Source: Mytilus californianus (taxonomy: Eukaryota; Mollusca; Bivalvia; Mytilida; Mytilidae). Taken from it: 64,000 nucleotides of DNA. Shown here one piece after another: positions 22,306 to 34,399 of the stretch. The stretch is taken from NCBI RefSeq assembly GCF_021869535.1, contig NW_026262593.1, forward strand, positions 61,588,318 to 61,652,317, given 5' to 3'. Under the pieces are notes generated by a model. That model did no database searches. It was given only the letters and a program-made list of their open reading frames with translations, and was not told the DNA's origin. How positions within the stretch are numbered: position 1 is the first letter of the stretch; every line of letters begins with the position of its first letter. Both the position numbers and the translations under genes were made by a program.

Positions 22306-22699
22306 TACTATTGCAAGATAAAAGAGCTTGAGATTGTATATACTCTAAAAGATCTTTTTTTTAGTATCCACATCTGATTCATGCAACCACTAGAATAACA
22401 GATGTTTCACAATAACGTTGGTGCCCGACTTTGATTGTTGATGAAATTGATGTCTATAATTTAGAAAGAGGTTTCGTAGGGCACTTGGAAGACCCAGCAA
22501 TATACTGTTGTTTGTAAGGACATTTATGTAGTTTGTGTTTCCAATATAGTAATTGAAGATCCAGTTCTTCCTCCTTGGTCGAAATTCCAAAGGAACATGG
22601 AACCGATTTGTATCTAATTGTATCGTAATGAATAACAACCAAATATTAGTTAAGGATGCATCCTTGAATCACGTTACACAGAATGAAATCCTTAATTTA

Positions 22700-23930
22700 A
22701 TGCAAAAGAATTGTTGACATCATCAATATACTACAATCACGTGTATTGCTTATTCAAAAGATAACCATGACAACTCAAAATGTAAAAATAATAATACAAG
22801 AGGTATTCATGCTGTAAATGGGAATTAAGGGGGGAACTTCCTTATTTTTATATGTACTGTAATAAATAAATGTATTTGTCCATTGAAAATACAAAAAGGG
22901 CCTTAAGTGTTTTCATAAGCAGGATATTTCAATCTTTGTTCTACCGTATATGAAATAAGAACCAAAAAAAAAGAATACCTCATGTATAATTGAACTGATA
23001 TATGATGACTTAACGAAAGAAGAGTGTCTTATCATTATTATTATACGAATTCCTTAAAATGTAACAAAAATGGGTAGGTTTCACTCGTTTAACCAGCTCA
23101 ATGTACGTTTGTTAAAGTAGCGATATTTGTGCAAAACATAGACCGTTTTATGTTACTGTTTATTCAAACTACATCAAACAAATAGTTGCGCATATATGAA
23201 ATTGTAATCAAGAAAAGTATATAATTTTATATAGATCATTAAGAGCCCACATTTACTTGGCCATGCTATACCTTAAAATTGCAGAAGTGCTGCATAATAT
23301 TTCTATAAAAAAATATAAAAAAAGTATTACCTTTTAGTAGTAGGTGACTCAAATTAAGGACGAGCAAATCCTTCCAAACGCGGTAACTGGTTTCAAGTAT
23401 GCCACCGATCTAGAATTTGGTCATGTTGCAATTCTAATGTGATTATCAAAGGTAAATAACTGAGACTTAAACAATGATAAGTTAGCTATAGAAAGCTAAC
23501 ACATTCGTTGTTTCCGCTTTTATTATGCAACCTTTATAGATCAAATTAGATTCTTCATGATATTGTAAACAAGCGATGTGTTATCTGAACACGAAAAGGC
23601 AACCATCCCTATTTGTAGATGACCGTATTTTGGGCAGCTGTAACAACTCTAATATAACGATGTTTCCACAACAATGTACATTTATAACAGTATTTACTGT
23701 TTACCTTTCCCCAGAACCTGATTGTTCCCCGGTGTTTGGTGGAGTTCATGTTGCCCAGTCTTTAGCGTAATGCTGTTGATGATTGTCCTTCAGTAATTTT
23801 CATTTTGACCAATCTATTGTTTGTTATTATTGCACTAATGATTTGTAATAACCTTTGGTAATCTTTTCTTTCTTAAATGGCTTATAAATGATAATGTTTT
23901 ATTGATATATATGAATAAAACAAATGGATT
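22700..23930. other. Intron stretch, nothing recognised
   Basis: AT-rich sequence. A plus open frame at 23,576-23,770 has no domain or splice support. No repeat was recognised. Confidence 0.5.
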
Positions 23931-24025
23931 ATAATATTAAATTATGTAACTGATAATATTGTCTTCTACAGGTGAAATAGTTGATAGCATTTCATCCTTA
24001 ACTAAATCATAACATTTACTCTTAC

Positions 24026-24205
24026 CGCTTGAAACAACAGGCAGGTGATCCGCATAATACTTTGGACCTTTTCCTTCTTTCGTAAATTTCAAGTCACATT
24101 TCCCGTCCGTGCCTACAGCATATATTAATTCACAGTCGTTCCATTTCACTTTTGCATCCGATCTAAAGGCTTCAATTTTCTTGTCCAGAAGCTCTTTAAC
24201 AATAC
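24026..24205 (-). CDS. Exon H, end of second MIB/HERC2 domain, module 1
   Basis: A 180-nt exon (phase 1 in, 1 out), acceptor attaaag|GTATTG, donor AGCG|gtaagag. It reads GIVKELLDKKIEAFRSDA, then KVKWNDCELIYAVGTDGKCD, then LKFTKEGKGPKYYADHLPVV. The tail matches the MIB1 sequence after its second MIB domain (D-L-K-C-V-x-D-A-K-G-G-x-x-Y-x-D-H-x-P-V-L), which confirms identity. The open frame continues upstream to a Met at 24,287, but that part is intron. The exon start is fixed by frame and splice site. Confidence 0.88.
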
Positions 24206-24592
24206 CTTTAATCAATTGACAAACACATTTGTTATGGTTAATCATTTCGATTGAAAACATGGTTTTACTTTGGATCGGTACATTCATGTTTGTGCTTAGA
24301 TGAATGTATGGATTTTCACGACCTAATGTGATGTAATGAGTTTAGGACACTGCGTAAAATAATGATAGTGCACCGACAACAAAAAAACGATCGAATTACC
24401 CGTCAAGAGTGATTATCTGTATGTTTGCAACATCCGTATCTAGACCCTGTTCTACCAATTTTCGGAGGGAATAATAGAAGGACAATGCATAGTATAGATT
24501 GTGACAATGTTTGGCGATGCATTGGAGTATCAACTATGATTCATTAAGATGATAAGAAAGTATTTAGCAACCAAAATTTAGTTATTAAAAAT

Positions 24593-24800
24593 TGAGAATG
24601 GAAATGGGGAGTGTGTCAAAGAGACAACAACCCGACCATAGAACAGACAACAGCAGAAGGTCACCAACAGGTCTTCAATGCAGCGAGAAATTCCCGCACC
24701 GGAGGCGTCCTTCAGCTGTCCCCTTAACAAATATATACTAGTTCAGTGATAATGAACGCCATACCAAACTCCAAATTGTACACAAGAAACTAAAATTAAA
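24593..24800 (+). repeat. Repeat family E, copy 1
   Basis: Starts GAGAATGGAAATGGGGAGTG, then TGTCAAAGAGACAACAACCC, GAAGGTCACCAACAGGTCTT, CAGCGAGAAATTCCCGCACC and a GGAGGCG block. It matches the copies at 25,963 and 61,531. Confidence 0.85.
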
Positions 24801-25162
24801 AATAATACATAACTGTTTTTCATATGATGCTTCTAATTTTAAATTGGCTATCCACAATTGTAGTACTATAAGATCTTTAGGATGATTTTAATTTATTTTA
24901 ATTTTTTCTAACCTCAATGTGTTATTTCTACCAATTTGTGTAATGAATCATTGGATATATACTCATACATATAGGTAAGACTTCCTGGGATTGATACATT
25001 TTATATTTGGTTTCATAGTCTAGTTGGTTGAACGAAATCATTGTTTTGAAAAAATGGGAAGACAGACGATATTCCATGGACGCCATGTAATTGCAAATAA
25101 ATGTTCACATTGGCCCATCACTTCTAATCAATACAAATTAAGATCCTGCCTATGTATCTTAC

Positions 25163-25263
25163 CCTCATGTTTATCGTCATTTCGAAGTTTAACAGTTGCA
25201 CCTTCTCCAATTCCAATTGCCGTAGTGTAATTCTCTAGGCCGCTTCTCGACATCATCTGCTCA
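25163..25263 (-). CDS. Exon G, linker and start of second MIB/HERC2 domain, module 1
   Basis: A 101-nt exon (phase 2 in, 1 out), acceptor tttttatag|TGAGCAG, donor GAGG|gtaagatac. It reads EQMMSRSGLENYTTA, then IGIGEGATVKLRNDDKHEG. In MIB1 the matching place has a basic linker followed by G-A-R-V-V-R-G. Here the family motif is reduced to EGATVKLRNDD, so this half is diverged. It is placed by frame continuity and position rather than by a strong motif of its own. Confidence 0.78.
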
Positions 25264-25633
25264 CTATAAAAAATGGCAGGTTGTATTTATTGTTTAATCT
25301 GGAACAACGATTTGAATAGAAAACCAGTTTTTCAAAACAGTTATACTAGTTATAAAGAGATTCCATATGAAGATCACAGATCCAACTGACATTTTGTCTA
25401 ATATTTTTAGATCTGTTAACATTGTTCATCATGTATCAGTTGTGCATTGTTTACTTTTTGTGATGGCCTGTTTATATTGGAGCCAAGACTTTCTATGTTT
25501 AATCGTGGCAAATGAAAATCAGAAGCATTAGTATTTGACTTGTCAAAATGATATTATAAAATGACACTTAAAGACAGATAGATTTTGATGATTTTATGTT
25601 CGTTTTGTATACGATTATTTGAAAAAAACTCAC

Positions 25634-25808
25634 CCCTTTGCATTTTCACTTTGGATTCTTTTAAATTTATGACCAGTAAAATCGTGTTCATCTTCCATAT
25701 AACAACGTGTGCATAGGTCATAGTCTACACAATTACGACATTTCCATCTTATTCCTCTTAAGGGATGTTCCCCACACCCATCACACTGTACATGTGAATG
25801 CAAAACAC
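25634..25808 (-). CDS. Exon F, ZZ-type zinc finger of module 1
   Basis: A 175-nt exon (phase 1 in, 2 out), acceptor acgtttag|GTGTTTTG, donor AAAGG|gtgagt. All eight expected ZZ ligands are visible: CDGC, CRNC (in RWKCRNCVDYDLC), CTRC, and the H-x4-H pair in EHDFTGHKF. RWKC-x2-C-x-DYDLC is diagnostic of the ZZ finger in MIB and related proteins. It lies between two MIB/HERC2 domains, as in Mind bomb. The ZZ finger binds two zinc ions and supports the fold of the ligand-binding module. Confidence 0.93.
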
Positions 25809-25962
25809 CTAAACGTAAACAAATGACAAAATTGTACGTACAATTTTTATGAATAAAGAAATACGAAATAATTACTCACAGAACAATAGATTTAACAACT
25901 GTTTGGAAACTTTTCTATGCCTACACCATGTACGCATGCAATAAAACACAAAGAATAAAATT

Positions 25963-26290
25963 GAGAATGGAAATGGGGAATGTGTCAAAGACACACCAAC
26001 CCGACCACAGAGCAGAAAACAGCCGAAGGTCACCAATGGGTCTTCATCACAGCGAGAAAATCCCACACCAGGAGGCGGGCTTCAGCTGGCCCCTAAACAA
26101 AAAAGTGTACTAGTTCAATGAAAATGGATGTCACACTAAACTCCAGAACATATAAATGAACTAAAATAAAAAAAACATACAAGACTAACAAAAGCCAAAG
26201 GCTCCTGACTTGGGACAGGCGCAAAAATGCGGCGGGCTTAAACTTGTTTTGTGAGATCTCAACCCACCCCTATACCTCTAGCCAATGTAG
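25963..26290 (+). repeat. Repeat family E, copy 2 (longest)
   Basis: Begins GAGAATGGAAATGGGGAATG, followed by CACCAACCCGACCACAGAGC and CCCACACCAGGAGGCGGGCT. It runs on through CTCCTGACTTGGGACAGGCG and GCAAAAATGCGGCGGGCTTA, a tail also seen in the family B copy near 55,650. Families B and E may therefore share a 3' part. Confidence 0.85.
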
Positions 26291-26299
26291 AATAAACAA

Positions 26300-29200
26300 A
26301 CACACAGGAATACACATGCTTTCATTGTTGATTGTTTGACGGCTTTATATATGTTTGCTACTGTGTGTTTGTTTTATTTTTGTTAGTTTTCATCTGTTTT
26401 TTAAGTGGATTTATTCGTGCTTATTTTCCGTTTGAATGTAGAACATTTTCGCTTAATCCAAGGTTAAGAGCAAAATTAACCCTACGTAAAGTTTTTGTTT
26501 ATGATATGAGAATCATACACAAGACAAATGAAACCTCGTAAACACGTTTTGCACTAGAAACCACGAAATTAAATTTCCGCAGAATAAATACATTCCTTTT
26601 TATTGAGTTTTCAATTTGTAATAATAATATGCCGACGTCTACAAAATTGGCAGTTCTGGGAAAACTGTAGACAGTTAACATTAGGCAAGGTGTTAAGAAA
26701 TACCCTAAACTACTGTAATACCACGAAGGTATACACGTTGTGCTGACGTATTGTGCATTATAATACAGATTTGAAGTCTTAAAATGGTCTATGCAGCACT
26801 GTTATTTAACCTTATTTCACATGACAATATTGACATGAAAAAAATGCATTATAATTCATTTCGTAAAGTTAAAGGCCATGACGGTTGTACAGTTTGATTA
26901 TGTTCTGAAAAAAAAACTCTCATAAAAAAGAATCAAATAAAATAGTCACGTGATTAGGATTTTGAATATAAACTTTAAATTTCTCTTAAGAAGAGATAAA
27001 CAACGCAAGTTGAAGACGAATACTTGTCAGCTTGAATAAGATCTTCATGAATTCTGGAGAATTTGTTTCACTTAAATAAATGCTGCTTCTTGTCTTGTTT
27101 ATTTCTGATTTCAAATGAAGAGAAAAAGATTATGTGTGTAACTAATCACAATTTGTCAGTATTTCTCACTTTCCCAGTCAAAGAACAGAAGTTGTGAATT
27201 GCTTTTCTATAATTGACAATCAGCACCACTTTCCAGAAGGTAAACTACGATATGTTCTGCATTTGTACATCTAAGATATAGAAGGCCGATCTGAAATGCA
27301 TGTTTTTCATTCGAGACCAATCAAAATATAACAGCATATCATTATATTTGCTTAGACATTGTTACAAATTATTCCGTTCAATTATTCAAATAAAAATTAA
27401 CTTATATTTTGAAAAAAACTCATGTTTGACAAGCATTGGAAGTGATTGTTTGCTGTTCGCATAGAATGAAATATAAAAAGGTGAAGGCTGCGATGGTTTA
27501 CTATAAACTTTGAATGTACACTAAATAATGTTTTGCTACAAATGTGGCATCCAGGTACCACGAAACATGTTTCCCCTTTTAAATTAAGTTTATACTATTG
27601 GGGTGTGGTATGATATAAATATGTATTATTAATAAAGCAGCTAACTTCTCCCAAAACCCTTGTGATTTCACTATGACGTCACAAAAATGTCGAAAATGAC
27701 GTATTTGACTTAGAATGGCCATTACAAATATAGATTTGTGCCAACATGTAAATGAGCAATAGCTTTACTTTAAACGATATTTTACACTCATCAACATCTT
27801 TGTAAAATATATGTTGTAGCAACATATCCGCTTATATCTTACCCTTTCTTAATTGTGTGATCTCAAATTGAGGTTATTTTGGCTGTTTTAGCTGTGTACT
27901 AAATTTAAGAAACTGGAATAACTAATGGTAATATATAAGACAAAATTAAAAAAAAAATATTGACATCCGACAGTCTAACAAACATCCGGAGTATCGGTAG
28001 ATTTATGATGGTTTTTTTTTCACTTTTTTTCACAAGTTTTATGACACTGCTTTATTTGCAATCACTATTAAATCATCAAGTCAAGTGCAATTTATTTTAG
28101 AACAATTTTGATTTATTCTACTCTGTGTTTAACTCAACATCTTTATCAATAAAAACCGGGATGTAGGTGAGGGCTAGTAGTAATCGACGTACGTCAGACC
28201 GCTTGCACTAACCCGAGATCTAACTACGAGCTTTTTAAAATTCTTGGAATCGTTGGTGCCTTAGTTAATCTGCTCTTGAAATAAAAATATTTCAAAATCA
28301 GTTTTAAATAGTTACTTATAGTTTTAACGTGCATTTGAAGAAATAAATATTTGTCTCATTTACATAAATTTCCAAACAACCTCTCTTAACAAATCTATCT
28401 ACTGACGAAAACGATTCCCATTGTTTATTGTTTTTTGTTATTGAAAACATGATAAAGGGAATCAAAACAACGGCATGTTTCATGATCGACACGTGACACA
28501 AATCATAACCTGCAATATGATCGGATAGTATTACATAATATAAATTCCTTACTTTGCACCTTCTTCATTTTTTGCTTGGGGTAATAATATTTATTCATTA
28601 ACGAGCAATACTAAGTCCATTTGTATGCACTATGGTATAGTCATGGTATAGTCATTATCATACGTTAACTAGTACGGCAAAACTTAGAACTTTTCGAAAA
28701 ATTAAGGATTTTCTACCCTAGGAATATAATTAGTTGATTCGTTTGAGTGTTATTTAACCGCAATCTACAGTATATTATTGATAATTTAATAAAATGGTTA
28801 AGAATCTCCATTTTATGGAAAGGTTTATTTATGAAAGTGGTTAATTTAGGAACATACTAATCCATTTCGCCATGAATAAATGCGAGGGTAACCGATTATT
28901 TATCGTGAAAATTTGTTCATTCTCCTAAAAAATTAAAATACAGTCAAATGATTGAGATCCCCTCTTGATTAGTTTTTTTCCATGATATATCATGGGCTAG
29001 TCTGATTGATGTAACGAATGTCTTGTAGTTGACATACGTGTACGGTTAAATGGTGGGAATTGTATTCGGCAACTTATAAATGAAGAACAATCATTTGTTA
29101 ATTTATATTTCAAATCGTAAAATTGTTACAATCGTATTCTTATTTGACATGCAATGCCTCACTTTACATAAAACACTGCATCGTTATACGATCTGGACAT

Positions 29201-29370
29201 AATTTCCTTTTAAATATTGAAATACAATTCAAAGAAAATAATCTGACTTGTAATGCACATAGTGTTTAACATATATTTTTGTTTTTACCAGTAATCATGG
29301 TAATAAAACGTAACAAATTGAATTAAGATTTATTTTTTGGATTCGTATAAACAATACGATGGAAATATGA
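26300..29370. other. Large intron between exons E and F, nothing recognised
   Basis: About 3 kb of AT-rich sequence with scattered homopolymer runs and a few short open frames lacking splice or domain support. No repeat family listed here was seen in it. Confidence 0.5.
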
Positions 29371-29378
29371 AGGCTTAC

Positions 29379-29597
29379 CTATTTGCGCATTATCAAATAA
29401 ATGAAGATCATATTGGCCATTCTCTCCTTTAACACAGTTTTCTATACCATCCGACGAGTCCCATTGGACCTTGACAACACCACCTTTTGCAACATTGATA
29501 ATAGTACCAATTTCACGATCTTCCTTATCATATTTGTAGTCTTCTGGAGGAATCCATGATCGTGATCTTATTACTCGAAGTCCTGATTTGATTTTTT
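29379..29597 (-). CDS. Exon E, first MIB/HERC2 domain of module 1 (whole domain)
   Basis: A 219-nt exon (phase 1 in, 1 out) with acceptor attaag|AAAAAATC and donor AAATAG|gtaagcc. It encodes a complete MIB/HERC2 domain in one piece. The start is KSGLRVIRSRSW, matching the family's G-x-R-V-x-R-x-x-x-W. The middle is REIGTIINV, the core is VVKVQWDSSDG (family WDNG), and the end is NGQYDLHLFDNAQIG, matching the Y-D-L-R-I-L-D-x-A motif seen before the ZZ finger in MIB1. It continues directly into the ZZ exon at 25,808, as in MIB1 and MIB2. Confidence 0.9.
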
Positions 29598-30491
29598 CTT
29601 AATAAAACAAACAAATATTATTATTATGTTAAAAAATATGTGCCAAGACGCATCATTAAAATGGTATTACTAGCATGCTCAAAAGAACACGATGCGCTAT
29701 GTTGTTAACGAGATTTTAGCTCATGAATTTGTATTACAATAAGATAACTAAGGTTAAATATGTAATACGTATAATATAAGAAGATCTCAATTCTGAGTAA
29801 AATTATACGAAAGAAGGCCAAATAAGTATAAAGTATATAAAAGGTCATATCATTCATGTTAGCAGTGGCTACAATTAAATGCATATACCAATTATCACAT
29901 CAATCTCCGAGAATGTGAATCAACAATATATACAAACTGTTATTGGCAACTCATTTTATTTATTTGCAAAAAACAGAGATGATGACATTAGTGGATCGAA
30001 AAGAAAAAAAAATCGCAGATATGACTGCCAAACAATAACCCATAATTCAACGGATGTATATTAGTAGTGACAATGGAAGAGAAATACTTTCATCAAAAAT
30101 TGATTTACACCTTTTTATGTAAAAAAATGAAAATAACACATTACAAATTTCATGCGTCTGAAGGTCTTTTCTGGATTTACTTTCATCAGTAATGCTCAAT
30201 GCCGAATATTGGATGGCCCAGGATGTATACGAATAGAAACATTTGAAGAGCTATGCGAAAAAAACTTTGTATATGACTTTTTTTTTTCATTTATGCTAAT
30301 TGTCCACCTTTGTGGAACAAAAACCCGATTGACATTGGAAACTTTATACGTTTGACCATGCAAACGCATAATTAGATATGCTATGAATTGAGCTCTGTCA
30401 GGAATTTGGCTCATTCATTTCATTCGACATTGAGATAAAAACATAAAGTGCGTTATTTCCCAGTTTTCAAATACGCTATTAATTTGCATAC

Positions 30492-30579
30492 CTCCACCAT
30501 AATGTTTACGAATATGATATCCATGGAACTTTGAATAAAATGAAAACTTCTCCTTTATACATGGATCCTTTTGAATATC
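30492..30579 (-). CDS. Exon D, region before the first MIB/HERC2 domain
   Basis: An 88-nt exon (phase 0 in, 1 out) with acceptor ctttag|GATATTC and donor GGTGGAG|gtatgc. It reads DIQKDPCIKEKFSFYSKFHG and then YHIRKHYGG. No known domain is recognised. It joins in frame to exon E to give ...HYGGE-KIKSGLRVI, directly abutting the MIB/HERC2 start. Confidence 0.65.
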
Positions 30580-31344
30580 CTAAAGGTAGAAAATAAGACT
30601 TAATAGAATTATATAAGCAAATTGGACTGCAGTTTTTGCTGTAGATTTATTCATTTTCGTTGGTACCAATTTTCGTGGATTGAGAAAACTTTGTATTTTC
30701 ATGGATATTTGATTTCGTGGTTAAACTAAGGTGTGTATACAAGCCTATAGAAAATTTGTACTTCGTTGAACATTTAGATTCGTGGTTCACCTGTACCCAC
30801 GAAATCAACGAAAAATAGTATCCCACGAATAATAATGAATCCACAGTAGCGCTAAAACCTAAATAAGGCTGTGGTACACAGATGATTTGAGTTATTGTCA
30901 TGCGTAATATCAAAGTATGGTTTATAATGTAAGTGAACTTTTTAAACATGTAGATTTTAATGTAAGAAATGGAAACTTCAAACATTTTGTAAGCGCAGAA
31001 TAATCATTTTGGATTTTAATAAATTTCATTACGTTAATGTTAACAATGTTGTATAGCAACAACGTGAAAATAAGACTTTATGAATACCGTCCGTCGTCAG
31101 TTAATTTCCACATGTATTATGTCTCCCTCGTAAGTCTGATCATATGCTTTATTGTTAACCGTTTGTAATTATTCATCGATCTTCAGATTATAACCAGTTT
31201 TGTCTTTCGTCTCAAGCATGTTAAATCAAAATTAATATTTGAATTAAGTACCAATGACGTCTTGAATGTGTGGCAAAACATACTTTTCTCTTTTTTTCTA
31301 AATGAGAATAACGATACATATAGATTTTGACATTGGTACCAAAA

Positions 31345-31490
31345 GATTATTGGATTTATCCAATTGAGATAGTAAAATTGTCGAATTTTAAAGTCCGAGC
31401 ATCGGCGAGTACTTTAAATTTGATCATTTTACTATCGAGATAGGATAAATCCGAGTAACAATGTAAGAATCTGTTTCTCTAATAAGTATC
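31345..31490. repeat. Palindromic hairpin element, copy 1
   Basis: The left arm GGATTTATCCAATTGAGATA, GTAAAATTGTCG and TTTTAAAGTCCGAG faces its imperfect complement (GAGTACTTTAAATTTGATCA, TTTTACTATCGAGATAGGAT). The centre is CATCGGCG. The downstream motif AATCTGTTTCTCTAAT is shared exactly with the second copy at 58,125. Confidence 0.8.
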
Positions 31491-31919
31491 AAATGAATTT
31501 CATTTTTGATAAACAAAAATCCCCTTCGAGTGCCTTCCACATTCCACAAAGTTGTCAATTTCTCTAACACATGTGAACACATTTCGAGTCATCCCGTAAG
31601 CTAAAAAAGGTTATGACCCTTAAACCCAACCAATCATCTTCTGAAATCATCGGTTACCACACTTTGATTATGTTTGTTTATACAATGGGTCCAGAAAGAT
31701 ATGAATTACCAAAGAAATTGGAGAAAACATATTATACATACGTTTCTAATAATAGATATTATGTATCATTCATGATTTCGGTTGTTCAAAGGAAAGACTG
31801 TATATCACCCATTGTAGTGTTGTATAACATTTACGGTACCAATTGTTCAGCACCAGGTGGTTTTTACAATAATCATCTCTGAAGTGATACCAGGGGCCAA
31901 AATATTTGAAAATAAAAAA

Positions 31920-32190
31920 AATTGTAGCTAGCCATAAAACCAGGTTCAACCCACCAATTTTTCTTAAAATGTTCTGTACCAAGTCATGAATATGGCGGTT
32001 GTTATCAAATAGTCCGTTTCTATGTATGTTGGCGTTTGTTTTTGTTGCAGATCAGTGTTTCTGTTGATCTGTTGTTTTCCCTTTATAGTTGATGTGTTTC
32101 CTCGGTTTCAGTTTGTAACCCGGATTTGTTTTCTCTTAATCCATTTATTACTTTTGAACAGCGGTATACCTCTGTTGTCTTTATTTGAGT
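31920..32190 (+). repeat. Repeat family C, copy 2
   Basis: Contains GTAGCTAGCCATAAAACCAG, GTTCAACCCACCAATTTTTC, TATGTTGGCGTTTGTTTTTG and AGTTGATGTGTTTCCTCGG. The opening resembles family D, so the two may be related retroelement tails. Confidence 0.8.
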
Positions 32191-32199
32191 TGGACAGAT

Positions 32200-33880
32200 C
32201 GCCGTGTTTAAGACAATTCATATTAGGTTTATAATCATACAAAAGGATTTTATCAGATACTTAAAAGTTATGTATAGTTCTGAATTTAACGAAATGTGCC
32301 CTTTTAATAAAACCTTATAACGAAACTAACAGTTATTGAACCACAAACAGTCACCTGTGAACCAAGCGTTGACATTTGTAAAAGGTAAAAAAGACCATGG
32401 TATAGCCATAATTTGGGATTTTTCTTTAATCAAATTCAGGTACAACATTTTAACCATCTTTTATATTAAAACGGCTTTCTTTTGATAAGGATCTTTGAGT
32501 AACACAAGGCAAAGAAATTCATTATAAAAAGTTGATTGTACTGTTTTTGATAGGGCAATGTCAACGACATTATGGACATTAGAAACTTTATAAGGCATCT
32601 GTTAATATGACATGGACAATCTAGCTCTTATTCCGTCTAAAATTAGACAATCGCATAATGAGCTAACTCTGCATTAACCATGTTAACCATATAAGCATGT
32701 ATTTGTATTATTGTTCTTCTAATTCGACAAAAATTGGTGCAGAACTCTAAGACAAATTAAACTAGTCTTGTTTATTGATTAAAGAACGCTAGACGACCGT
32801 TCTTTTTTTTTCAAGAAGAGCATCAAGCGTAAATTAACGTATAACACACTTATGCATATAACTACTGGATAGCAAATTGTAAAAATCAAACTACTATACC
32901 ACTTGATAAAATGGGTGCGTGCAAAAAATTGTCTAGTTAACCCTCATCTGGAACCTTCAAATCACAAAAAAGTGCAGTCCAAGGATGAAAATATACCTGA
33001 ACATGTGTGGTGGGGAGGGTCATAAAAATGAGACCTTGACCTTCTTGACTTCCTTTTTTAAGCGCAAAACATTGTTTTAAAAGAGTCCACATGAAGATTT
33101 CACTGCATGCATATTCAATGTAAGGAGAAAAAGTGTGTAAAAATTTCATTTTTTATAATAATTTTGTTTTATAAAGCACGTTTAATATTCAGCTCATGAT
33201 TTGAAAGGTCTTTAACAGAATAAGGCAATATCCGAAACTTTAAAAACAAATTAAGCTACATCACACGTAAATGTTAATAATTTTTTAAACATTGTGTTCG
33301 TCCCATATATTACACTCTGAATGAATTGTTGTTTGTTACTGATAGAGCTCTATTCTTCTTTAGTCTAAACATTCCTGCAATTTCTATTTTTTTTTGTTAA
33401 AACTGGGTGATAAACTACTATAAACTTCAACGACATTACAATTAATTGCGTCATCAAAACTAACCTAATATTTTTATTTCAATACAGGCTTGCGTTAGAA
33501 GGTTACAAATTTAACAAATAAACTTTATCTTCAATTCACAGGGCCACATAAACCATAACTCGTATTTGATCCTTCACCTGAGTTGAAACTTACGTTTCTG
33601 AGTAATATTTAATCGGATAATACGGGAAAACCTCGATATATATCATGTCAGTATCGACGCAATAGCTACTGAGCAGATGATACTGTCGTGGAGAGTCAAT
33701 CAAACCTCGGTTTCACCCTAGTGCTATAAAACAAATACAATGCTTGATAACGTTGATGCGTCATGAGTGATTTTCTCGATTTTTCGCTCAATCTCAATAA
33801 TTGAAAGGCTAGGCACATATACATTTATGAATAGATGAGAGCCTAACAACCAAGATATACCCTAAAGACGTTGAAGAAGA
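32200..33880. other. Intron between exons C and D, nothing recognised
   Basis: AT-rich, with no supported repeat, exon or RNA gene. Confidence 0.5.
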
Positions 33881-33886
33881 ACGTAC

Positions 33887-33955
33887 CTTTTCCTTGTTGT
33901 CTTTATCACTATCACCCTTTTCTGTATCTTCATCGTCACTATCTTCATGATAAGT
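33887..33955 (-). CDS. Exon C, acidic linker of the MIB-like gene
   Basis: A 69-nt exon (phase 0 to 0) between aacag|ACTTATC and AAAAG|gtacgt. It encodes 23 residues, THYE-like at the start (TYHEDSDDEDTEKG) and then alternating Asp, Lys and Ser. This is a strongly charged, low-complexity segment expected to be disordered. It lies just N-terminal to the first MIB/HERC2 domain. It has no recognised function. Confidence 0.65.
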
Positions 33956-34399
33956 CTGTTATATCAAATATGTTACATTAAAAAGTGTAGACCGTGAGTA
34001 TGGGAAAAAACTATTTCAAATGATTTGGAAGTCATTTGTGCATTTCAACCAAGGTGTAATTGAAACAGTTATCATGCAGTATGTTGCAAGAGTTTTTAAG
34101 ACATTTGGACAAGTTTGACTCCACCAAACATCAAATTAATGAATAGCATTGTTTTTAAAGAATTAAAACATCAAAAGCTGAACAGGTAAAACATTAACAT
34201 TCATAAATAAGGTTTTATTGCTAAGCTTTTGGTTGATAGGATACACTCAACTGTATGTCTATGGTTTTCAGTGTCTGAGCAGAAATTTGATGAACCAAGG
34301 ATATGTCAAAGAATGTCTGGTCCTTTTTCGAAAACAAATTCATCGGAAGATACCAAGATCTTGTTGATACATAATCCGTTTTAACTTCACAATTAATAC

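Larger units (their letters stand above)
19846..22650 (-). mobile_element. Penelope-like (or related) reverse transcriptase remnant 1, with two nested insertions
   Basis: On the minus strand, in order: LHKCPYKQQYIAGSSKCPTK (22,450-22,640), TFDFSALYTSIPHSKLKDK (about 21,965-22,030), the catalytic FTFRYIDDVLSLNN (about 21,595), KFGDYVERIYPIGLEIKDTT and SYLDLHLEIHNEGW (20,400-20,560), HELVDRYGISVSQM (about 20,130), and then the family A tail to 19,846. R-Y-I-D-D is the RT active site. Breaks: frameshifts, a 261-bp SINE and a 1,049-bp insertion. The 5' part is missing beyond 22,650. The Penelope/Neptune label is from memory of similar mollusc proteins. Confidence 0.85.

Noticed and set aside
30647-30985. 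112-residue minus frame
   Set aside because: No domain, no splice support, intronic AT-rich sequence.
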